Shown: in pieces, positions 58,034-64,000 of the stretch
Layout: each line of letters begins with the position of its first letter
How positions within the stretch are numbered: the stretch's first letter is position 1
Source of the DNA: Phytobacter massiliensis JC163
GTDB lineage: Bacteria > Pseudomonadota > Gammaproteobacteria > Enterobacterales > Enterobacteriaceae
DNA: 64,000 bases
Assembly: GCF_000321045.1 (NCBI RefSeq)
Contig: NZ_HE578946.1
Location: 134,791-198,790 of the forward strand
Reading direction: 5' to 3'
Translations under genes and position numbers: made by a program
The notes under the pieces: model-generated
The model's input: only the letters and a program-made list of their open reading frames with translations
The model's database searches: none
Told to the model about the DNA's origin: nothing

Positions 58034-59032
58034 TTACGCCGGCAACTCTACCCCCGCTTCGTCAGCGGGGAAAACGACCCCGGTCTGACGGCGGATCTCC
58101 GTTGCCAGCTTGGCGGTTGTGCGGCTAACCGCCAGCCCGGCATGATTGACTTCGTTTTGCTCCAGCAGGCTTGCGAACGTCTCTGCTTCATAGAGCATAG
58201 TGTTAATGTGCTGGGGCTGGGTCAGATCCTGCGCTTTTCCGCCGCGTGGCACGAAGGAGAGCTTCTGGCATTCGGAGATTTTTTCAATTACCAGCGAACC
58301 CTCTTCCCCCTGGATTTCACTCGGCAGTACCGAATCGCTCACTTTAGAGTGCTGCAGGGTAACGCTGAAATCGCCGTAATCCAGCACCACCAGACCGTGG
58401 GCATCCACGCCGCTTTCCAGCAGGCTGGCGCTGGCCTGTACTCCCTTAGGCTCGCCCCATAACGCCACCGCGGATGCCAGGCAATAGAAGCCGATATCCA
58501 TAATGGAGCCGTTAGAGAAGGCGGGATTAAAGGTGTTGGGGTTTTCGCCGTCCAGGTAACGCTGGTAGCGCGACGAGTACTGGCAATAGTTGAGAAACAC
58601 TTTGCGCAGCTTGCCGACTTTGGTCAGGGACTGTTTCAGCAGGATAAAATTAGGCAGGCTGGCCGTCTTAAACGCCTCGAAAAGCACCACCTGGTGCTCC
58701 CTGGCGCAGGCGATAGCCTCTTCAACTTCGCGCAGGTTAGAGGCCAGCGGCTTTTCACAGATCACATGTTTTTTATGGCTGAGAAAGAGCCGGGTCTGCG
58801 GAAAATGGAGTGAGTTCGGGCTGGCAATATAAACCGCGTCAATTTCATCGCTCCCGGCCATCGCGTCCAGCGAGGTAAAGAGATGCTCGACAGGGTAATC
58901 TTTTGAGAACGCCTGCGCCTGTTCCAGGCTGCGGGAGTAAACGGCGGTAAGTTTATATTTGCCCGTTTCATGGGCGGCATCGACAAACTGACGGGTGATC
59001 CAGTTCGTACCAATGACAGCGAAACGTATCAT
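58034..59032 (-). CDS. ygjR: Gfo/Idh/MocA family oxidoreductase YgjR
   Basis: NAD(P)-dependent oxidoreductase-like protein (332 residues). The Rossmann start is MIRFAVIGTNWITRQFVDAA, the family motif KHVICEKPLASNLREVEEAI holds the conserved EKP lysine, and the C-terminal domain is of the GFO_IDH_MocA type. It matches E. coli YgjR; its substrate is unknown. I chose ATG at 59032; the frame upstream to 59212 is not conserved. It lies after the alx leader on the same strand. Confidence 0.92.
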   Translation of the reverse strand: MIRFAVIGTNWITRQFVDAAHETGKYKLTAVYSRSLEQAQAFSKDYPVEHLFTSLDAMAGSDEIDAVYIASPNSLHFPQTRLFLSHKKHVICEKPLASNLREVEEAIACAREHQVVLFEAFKTASLPNFILLKQSLTKVGKLRKVFLNYCQYSSRYQRYLDGENPNTFNPAFSNGSIMDIGFYCLASAVALWGEPKGVQASASLLESGVDAHGLVVLDYGDFSVTLQHSKVSDSVLPSEIQGEEGSLVIEKISECQKLSFVPRGGKAQDLTQPQHINTMLYEAETFASLLEQNEVNHAGLAVSRTTAKLATEIRRQTGVVFPADEAGVELPA

Positions 59033-59217
59033 TAAGCGGCTTCCTTTAGCTGAGCACTGCCCGGCAATGTAACACGATGCGCCGACGTGAAAAAAGCATC
59101 GATGGCGTAATGTGGAAGCCGCCGCCCAAATCAGCCGTTTCGGCGGCGAACGTGCAGCGCGGCAATGCGATCGGGTACGTAAAGTACTTCTTCGCCTGCC
59201 GCTGGCAGGCAAGGGGA

Positions 59218-59832
59218 TCAGACGGCGTACCGTCCCGGACGGTGGTTCATCGCAATAATCGAATTGAGGATCACCGCACCGGCGATAGAGACCGCCAGCA
59301 TCGGCAGGCTCACCACGAACAGCGATGCCGTCACGATACAGGCATCTACTACCATCTGGAATTTACCGGCGCGAATACCGCTCTTATCCTGCAGATAGAG
59401 CGCCAGAATATTCACCCCGCCGAGGCTCGCCTTATGGCGAAACAGCACCACGAAGCCAATGCCCACCACAATATTGCCAAACAGCGTGGCGTAATAAGGA
59501 TTGAGCTGGTCGAAATGTACAAAACGGCCATGGAGGTCAGAAAACACCGAGACCAGCGCCACCGCGCAGAAGGTTTTCAGGGTGAACGGCATGCCCATGC
59601 GCCGCACGGAGAGCCAGTAAAAGGGCAGGTTGATGGTGAAGAACGCCACGCCAAAGGGGAGGTGGGTGGCGTAATGGATCAAAAAGGCCATGCCCGCCGT
59701 ACCGCCGGTAAGCGCGCCCGCCTGGCGAAAAAGGATCACGCCGAAGGAGATCATCAGCGTACCAAAAAGAATTGCCAGCGCATCTTCCAGCCAGGTATGC
59801 GCCAGTTTGTTGGGGGTAAGAACATTATCCAT
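59218..59832 (-). CDS. YitT family membrane protein
   Basis: A 204-residue integral membrane protein of the YitT/DUF161 family with about five to six spans. Landmarks are ILFGTLMISFGVILFRQAGA, LTGGTAGMAFLIHYATHLPF and HKASLGGVNILALYLQDKSG. Function unknown; relatives are sometimes called 5-formyltetrahydrofolate or unknown transporters without firm evidence. E. coli K-12 has no such gene at this place. A small GCCTGCC/GGCAGGC hairpin (59194-59210) follows its stop codon. The start MDNVLTPNKLAHTW is the only good one. Confidence 0.85.
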   Translation of the reverse strand: MDNVLTPNKLAHTWLEDALAILFGTLMISFGVILFRQAGALTGGTAGMAFLIHYATHLPFGVAFFTINLPFYWLSVRRMGMPFTLKTFCAVALVSVFSDLHGRFVHFDQLNPYYATLFGNIVVGIGFVVLFRHKASLGGVNILALYLQDKSGIRAGKFQMVVDACIVTASLFVVSLPMLAVSIAGAVILNSIIAMNHRPGRYAV

Positions 59833-60081
59833 AAGTCAGCGTGATGATATCGTTAGAAAACATAAGCGATACTTTGCAAAAATCGCACCACCTTGCCTGT
59901 TTTATTCATACCTGCCTGCAATAAAGGACCTGCCATAACGCAAGCGCTTGATATTACAGCGTGTGGAAAATGCGTGTTTCGTGCATGAAAGGGAAGATTG
60001 GCGGGTGAGGCGTGCAGATTGATGGGGGAAAATGCATGGTTCGGCCGATTAGTGCACCGTAATGGGGCGTTACGCCCCAAT

Positions 60082-60561
60082 TCAGGGCAATGACTCTGCG
60101 CCAGGCATCAGCCTGCCGTTCTCTTTTATTCTGTTGAGTACCACCGAGGTTTTCAGGTGCGCTACCCCGCTGTTTTGCGCCAGAATGTGGCTGATAAGGT
60201 GGCTTAAGCCCGCCAAATCCGCTACCGCGACTTTCAGCAGGTAATCGGCATCCCCCGTGGTTTTCCAGGCATCCTGAATAGCCTCTACTTCACTGAGCAT
60301 CCGGTGGAAGCTGGCAACGCACGCCGGCGTGTGGTTCAGCAGGCGCACCTCGATTAACCCCAGCACCTCTCTGCCCACCGCATCCGGCGCGAGCCGCGCA
60401 TGATAGCCAAGAATCAGCTGCGCCTGCTCCAGCGCTATCCGGCGACGGGAGCACTGGGAAGCAGACAAACCAATCAGCTCGCTCAGCTCCTGGTTGGTCA
60501 GGCGGCCGTTGGCCTGTAGCAGCGTGAGTATTTTCAGGTCGAAATCATCAATATTAACCAT
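60082..60561 (-). CDS. Lrp/AsnC family transcriptional regulator
   Basis: A 159-residue Lrp/AsnC-type regulator. The N-terminal helix-turn-helix begins VNIDDFDLKILTLLQANGRL and includes TNQELSELIGLSASQCSRRR; the C-terminal RAM domain contains GDADYLLKVAVADLAGLSHL. I chose the ATG at 60561 because it starts the domain; an ATG at 60639 adds a proline-rich extension. It is divergent from an aminotransferase gene across 217 bases, the usual layout for an Lrp-type regulator of an amino acid gene. A hairpin GGGGCG/CGCCCC directly follows its stop. Confidence 0.9.
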   Translation of the reverse strand: MVNIDDFDLKILTLLQANGRLTNQELSELIGLSASQCSRRRIALEQAQLILGYHARLAPDAVGREVLGLIEVRLLNHTPACVASFHRMLSEVEAIQDAWKTTGDADYLLKVAVADLAGLSHLISHILAQNSGVAHLKTSVVLNRIKENGRLMPGAESLP

Positions 60562-60778
60562 GGTGCCCGCAACGATGACAGAGTGTGGCAAACAGACTAA
60601 CAGCTTTTGGGGCGGCGGGTAGGGGTTCTCGACCTTCATATCCTCAGTGTGCCAAACCCGGCATGTTTAATCATCCGCGGTTTCGTTTACGCCCACTTTT
60701 TATTGTTGTATAACGGAAATGATTACTACAGAAACTATCTAATAATAAAAGTGAACGGCAGAAACAAAGGGTCAAGTC
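60562..60778. promoter_or_regulatory. Divergent control region of the Lrp-type regulator and aminotransferase
   Basis: A 217-base gap holding both promoters. Two related direct repeats, GTGTGGCAAAC near 60585 and GTGTGCCAAAC near 60645, could be regulator half-sites. GGGTCAAGTC is the only ribosome-site-like sequence before the aminotransferase ATG, and it is weak. Confidence 0.4.
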
Positions 60779-61960
60779 ATGTCAGACGAGCGCATTTCCG
60801 AGAAAGTTAAAAACGTACAATCCTCTGCAATCAGGGAATTATTAAAGCACAGCAAAATGGAAGGGGTGATTTCATTAGGTGGCGGAATACCTAATCCGGA
60901 TTTATTCGATCGCGAAGGTCTGCAAATCGCAATGGACAAGGTGCTGTCCGTTGCGTGGAAAGAGGCGTTCCAGTATGGCCTGAGCGAAGGGAGCCCGGAA
61001 CTGCGTGAGGCGATTTGTCAGCTTTCAGCACAGCGTATGATTAGCTGCAATCCTGATGAGGTGGTGATTACTTCCGGTTCGCAACAGTCTCTGGATATGG
61101 TTGCGCGCGTGCTGATTAACCCCGGTGATACGGTGGTCGTTGAAAGGCCAACCTACCTCGCCGCATTACAGGTTCTGCAACTTGCCGAAGCGAAGCTGGA
61201 ATCTGTCGGCACCGATGGCGAGGGAATGAACGTTGACGAACTCGAAGCGCTGGTTAAAAGCAAAACCGTCAAAGCGGTCTATATCGTTCCCACGTTTGGC
61301 AACCCTGGCGGGGTAACGCTTTCCGAGTCACGCCGTAAACAGCTTGTTGAATTATCGAAGCGCTATAACTTCGTGATTATTGAAGACGATCCCTACAGCG
61401 AAATTAATTTCGGTGATAAACAATTCAAGCCGTTAACCGCGTGGGCAAAAGAGATGGATAACAGCGAGAATGTTATTTACACCTCGACCTTCTCAAAGAT
61501 TCTGACCCCAGGTGCGCGCGTAGGCTGGGTGATTGCCCCGGAATGGATTAAAAGACAGCTGGTCACGTTAAAGCAGGCGACGGATTTACACACCAGCTCG
61601 CTCTCACAGGCGCTGACGCATCAATATCTGGCAACCGGGCGTCTGGCTGGGCAAATAAAGCTGATCCGCGAATCCTATAAGCAAAAGTGCGACACCCTCT
61701 GCGAACAGCTTGAAACGCAGATGGGCGAGCATTTGACGTTCCACCGTCCGATGGGGGGGATGTTCTTATGGGCAACCTTTAAAGATGGCAGGAACACCAC
61801 CGAATGGCTGAAAGCGACCCTCGCCAACGGCGTCGTCTATGTTCCCGGCGAGTTCTTCTATGCGAATAATCCGGACCGCTCTACCTTGCGCATGTCTTAC
61901 GTTACGGCGAGCGATGAAAACCTTAAAGAGGCGGTAGCTCGCCTGAAGGCCTCGCTGTAG
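60779..61960 (+). CDS. PLP-dependent class I/II aminotransferase (LysN/MocR-domain type)
   Basis: Fold-type I aminotransferase (393 residues), resembling 2-aminoadipate/aromatic aminotransferases of the LysN or PLP-domain-of-MocR group. The N-terminal substrate lid ISLGGGIPNPDLFDREGLQI, TSGSQQSLDMVARVLINPGD, IVPTFGNPGGVTLSESRR and IIEDDPYSEINF are typical. The PLP Schiff-base lysine is Lys240 in TSTFSKILTPGARVGWV, and the carboxylate-binding arginine is in DRSTLRMSYV. Substrate not predictable from the sequence. It is under probable control of the divergent Lrp-type regulator. Not present at this locus in E. coli K-12. Confidence 0.88.
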   Translation: MSDERISEKVKNVQSSAIRELLKHSKMEGVISLGGGIPNPDLFDREGLQIAMDKVLSVAWKEAFQYGLSEGSPELREAICQLSAQRMISCNPDEVVITSGSQQSLDMVARVLINPGDTVVVERPTYLAALQVLQLAEAKLESVGTDGEGMNVDELEALVKSKTVKAVYIVPTFGNPGGVTLSESRRKQLVELSKRYNFVIIEDDPYSEINFGDKQFKPLTAWAKEMDNSENVIYTSTFSKILTPGARVGWVIAPEWIKRQLVTLKQATDLHTSSLSQALTHQYLATGRLAGQIKLIRESYKQKCDTLCEQLETQMGEHLTFHRPMGGMFLWATFKDGRNTTEWLKATLANGVVYVPGEFFYANNPDRSTLRMSYVTASDENLKEAVARLKASL

Positions 61961-61966
61961 CCCGCT

Positions 61967-62000
61967 AAAAAAAGCCATGTATCCCGGCCGGGATACATGG
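61967..62000 (-). terminator. Perfect 26-bp palindrome with T-run on the minus strand
   Basis: The halves CCATGTATCCCGG and CCGGGATACATGG form an uninterrupted palindrome (61975-62000). On the minus strand it is followed by C and seven T residues, which makes a strong intrinsic terminator. It lies 26 bases after the stop of a short minus-strand ORF and 182 bases after ygjP. On the plus strand it follows the aminotransferase and may help end that message too. Confidence 0.75.
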
Positions 62001-62026
62001 TGAGTAATGGGTTTTTATTCCCGCCA

Positions 62027-62116
62027 TCAACAAATCGCATTTGCCCGAGTCGCGGCAGCAATAAAACCAACCATCAAATGCTTCGAGAATACCTTTACAT
62101 CAAGCTGTAAAAGCAT
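62027..62116 (-). CDS. Possible 29-residue small protein
   Basis: A short ORF, MLLQLDVKVFSKHLMVGF followed by IAAATRANAIC, with AGGA 7 bases before its ATG and a strong terminator 26 bases after its stop. I do not recognise it. It is moderately hydrophobic and ends in a cysteine. A promoter could lie at TTGCAT-N17-TAATAC (about 62154-62126), but the -10 fit is weak. It could equally be a chance frame in the ygjP 3' untranslated region. Confidence 0.3.
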   Translation of the reverse strand: MLLQLDVKVFSKHLMVGFIAAATRANAIC

Positions 62117-62181
62117 GAGTGCATCCTGGTATTAATTATTCGGCGCGTCTAATGCAAAAAATGCATCGTATGATTCAAAAA

Positions 62182-62679
62182 CTATAACCAGCCTTCGTCT
62201 TTACAGATAAGCCACAGGCGCATATCAAACTCCAACTGATGGTAGTGCGGCTCCATATGGCAGCAGAGCTGGTAAAAGGCTTTGTTGTGGTCTTTCTCTT
62301 TCAGATGCGCCAGTTCATGCACCACAATCATGCGCAAAAAGGCTTCCGGCGCCTGGCGGAACACGGTGGCAACGCGAATTTCCGCTTTCGCTTTCAGCTT
62401 GCCGCCCTGCACGCGGGAAACGGCGGTATGCAGACCGAGCGCGTTTTTCAGCACGTGGATTTTGTTGTCGTAAGCCACTTTATTAATGGGCGGCGCATTG
62501 CGTAAATACTGGTTTTTAAAATCCTGCGTGTACTGATACAGCGCCTTGTCGGTGGTGATGCCGTGGGTGTCCGGGTAGCGTTTCGAAATGACCTCGCCCA
62601 GCCGATTTTGCGCAATCAGCGTTTCTACCTGCTCCAGCAGAGATTCAGGATAGCCCTGTAAATAAGTGAGCGTTGTCAT
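62182..62679 (-). CDS. ygjP: YgjP family metal-dependent hydrolase
   Basis: A 165-residue protein of the YgjP/WLM-like metallopeptidase-fold family (DUF45). The zinc motif HELAH, in MIVVHELAHLKEKDHNKAFY, is intact, with a further His at the KDHNKAF position. The E. coli protein has been reported to act as a UTP pyrophosphatase rather than a peptidase. The start MTTLTYLQGYPESLLEQ at 62679 follows GAAGTAAACCCC; the frame to 62778 overlaps the divergent rlmG and is rejected. In E. coli ygjQ lies beside it; here it is absent. Confidence 0.92.
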   Translation of the reverse strand: MTTLTYLQGYPESLLEQVETLIAQNRLGEVISKRYPDTHGITTDKALYQYTQDFKNQYLRNAPPINKVAYDNKIHVLKNALGLHTAVSRVQGGKLKAKAEIRVATVFRQAPEAFLRMIVVHELAHLKEKDHNKAFYQLCCHMEPHYHQLEFDMRLWLICKDEGWL

Positions 62680-62747
62680 GAAATGGGGTTTACTTCTCCG
62701 GATAATTAAGCGATAAAACGCGCGAATTCTAGCATCCCGGAGGGTCG

Positions 62748-63878
62748 ATGGGCCAGGTTGAGTTAAGCGGACAGTCATTTGCGTTAGAGCGTTTTCCCCC
62801 TAATGCTGAGGAAGCGTCATTACAGGCATGGGACGCGGCGGATGAGTATCTGCTGCAGCAAATAAACGATGCCGTGGGCACGACGCTCATTTTTAACGAT
62901 AGCTTCGGCGCGCTGGCCTGCGCGCTGGCGGAAGCGCGCCCGGTCAGCATTAATGACTCTTTTATCTCCGAGCAGGCCACCCGGCACAACCTGCGTCTGA
63001 ACGGCATGGATGAAGACGCGGTAACCTTCCTGGACAGCCTCAGCGAGCTGCCCGCCGCGCCGGCGCGCGTGCTGATTAAGATCCCCAAACAGCTTGCCCT
63101 GCTGGAGCAACAGCTGCACGCGCTGCGCCGCGTGGTCACCCCGGACACGCAAATTATCGCCGGGGCGAAAGCGCGGGATATTCACAACTCCACTATGGCG
63201 CTGTTTGAAAAAATCCTCGGGCCGACCACCACGACTCTGGCCTGGAAAAAGGCGCGCCTGATCCACTGTACGTTTACCGCCCCTGCGGTATCCGATGCGC
63301 CAGAGACCTTTAACTGGAAGCTGGACGGCACCGACTGGACTATTCATAACCACGCGAATGTCTTCTCCCGCAGCGGGCTGGACATTGGCGCGCGTCTCTT
63401 TTTGCAGCACTTGCCGAAGGATGTGGAAGGGGAGATGGCCGACCTCGGCTGCGGTAACGGCGTGATCGGTCTTAAGCTGCTGGCGCAGAATCCGCAGGCG
63501 CGCGTCTTTTTCACCGACGAGTCCCATATGGCAGTAGCCTCCAGCCGGTTAAACGTGGAGCGCAATATGCCCGACGCGCTGGCGCGCAGCGAGTTTATGG
63601 TCAATAACGGGCTGGCGGGCATGGAGCCGGACCGTTTTGACGCCGTGCTGTGCAATCCGCCGTTTCATCAGCAGAGCGCCATTACTGACCATATTGCCTG
63701 GCAGATGTTCCATGATGCCCGCCGCAGCCTGAAATACGGCGGCGAGCTGATTGTGGTCGGCAACCGTCACCTGGACTATTTCCGCAAGCTGAAGAAGATC
63801 TTCGGCAACTGCAGCAATGTGGCATCAAACGGTAAGTTTGCGGTGTTAAAAGCGGTGAAAACGCGCAGACAGCGGTAA
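62748..63878 (+). CDS. rlmG: 23S rRNA (guanine1835-N2)-methyltransferase RlmG
   Basis: SAM-dependent methyltransferase (376 residues) that makes N2-methylguanosine at position 1835 of 23S rRNA. An N-terminal duplicated, degenerate methyltransferase domain (to about 190) precedes the catalytic one with [16 protein letters not shown] (motif I) and [11 protein letters not shown] (the NPPF catalytic motif). It matches E. coli RlmG (formerly YgjO). GGAGGGTCG precedes the ATG. It is divergent from ygjP across 68 bases. Confidence 0.96.
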   Translation: MGQVELSGQSFALERFPPNAEEASLQAWDAADEYLLQQINDAVGTTLIFNDSFGALACALAEARPVSINDSFISEQATRHNLRLNGMDEDAVTFLDSLSELPAAPARVLIKIPKQLALLEQQLHALRRVVTPDTQIIAGAKARDIHNSTMALFEKILGPTTTTLAWKKARLIHCTFTAPAVSDAPETFNWKLDGTDWTIHNHANVFSRSGLDIGARLFLQHLPKDVEGEMADLGCGNGVIGLKLLAQNPQARVFFTDESHMAVASSRLNVERNMPDALARSEFMVNNGLAGMEPDRFDAVLCNPPFHQQSAITDHIAWQMFHDARRSLKYGGELIVVGNRHLDYFRKLKKIFGNCSNVASNGKFAVLKAVKTRRQR

Positions 63879-63885
63879 GTGTGTT

Positions 63886-63956
63886 GCCCGCATGCGGCGA
63901 AACGCCTTATCCGGGCTACGGTTCGGGTAGCCCGGATAAGCGTAGCGCATCCGGGA
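63886..63956. repeat. REP pair after rlmG
   Basis: GCATGCGGCGAAACGCCTTA, TCCGGGCTACG and then the inverted GTAGCCCGGATAAGCGTAGC GCATCCGGG form two facing REP units around GTTCGG. This is the same repeat family as at 41798 and 56621. No gene is visible in the remaining 44 bases of the window. Confidence 0.9.
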
Positions 63957-64000
63957 CCCTCACCCCATCAAATCGCCAGCGCCAGCGTTGTCCCCTGAGC

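Overview
The window is a chromosomal stretch of an enterobacterium close to Enterobacter, Leclercia or Lelliottia. Most proteins match E. coli K-12 proteins along their length as far as I can judge by eye, and the gene order follows the E. coli run yrbN-deaD-mtr ... ubiUV/ubiT ... dolP-diaA-lpoA-rsmI ... aga ... gar-rnpB ... yhaJKL ... yqj ... exuR/exuT/uxaCA ... sstT-alx-ygjR ... ygjP-rlmG. The genus is inferred, since I could not run a search. I saw no tRNA, insertion sequence, integrase or CRISPR array.

Region 1 (1-3.4 kb): yrbN-deaD (cold-shock helicase) and the tryptophan permease mtr with a TrpR-type operator. Region 2 (3.4-14.6 kb) is the main accessory block, set between mtr and yhbW. 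It holds a LysR regulator and a complete malonate decarboxylase cluster of the biotin-dependent, membrane-bound, probably sodium-pumping Malonomonas (Mad) type: madG, a 40-residue membrane protein, madB, A, E, C, D, H, K, F, L, M, and a HutP-like protein. MadLM import malonate. MadG and MadK make and attach the 2'-(5''-phosphoribosyl)-3'-dephospho-CoA group to the carrier protein MadE, and MadH acetylates it. MadA swaps acetate for malonate, MadC/D move the carboxyl group to biotin on MadF, and MadB releases CO2. Two tandem dyads upstream of madG look like LysR sites.

Region 3 (14.6-26.7 kb) is core: yhbW, ubiV/ubiU/ubiT (oxygen-independent ubiquinone synthesis), yhbS, yhbQ, yhbP, yhbO, yraR, yraQ, dolP, diaA, yraN, lpoA, rsmI. 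Region 4 (26.7-34.9 kb) is a reduced aga cluster, galactosamine rather than N-acetylgalactosamine type: agaSYBCDI, agaF, kbaZ and the repressor agaR, without agaV/W/E and agaA. AgaR-like operators lie inside the promoter spacers. Region 5 (34.9-41.8 kb): the galactarate pathway garD and garPLRK, then rnpB, whose -35 box overlaps the garK stop and whose 3' end is partly duplicated.

Region 6 (41.8-48.5 kb): yhaL (GTG start), yhaK, yhaJ, yhaH, yqjG, yqjF, yqjK, yqjE, yqjD, yqjC, mzrA, yqjA. Region 7 (48.8-54.5 kb): hexuronate use, exuR, exuT and uxaCA, with ExuR- and CRP-like sites. Region 8 (54.6-64 kb): ygjV, sstT, BIME repeats, alx with its yybP-ykoY manganese riboswitch, ygjR; then a YitT-type membrane protein and a divergent Lrp-regulator/aminotransferase pair not found there in E. 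coli K-12 (ygjQ is absent); then a possible short transcript, ygjP, rlmG and a terminal REP element.
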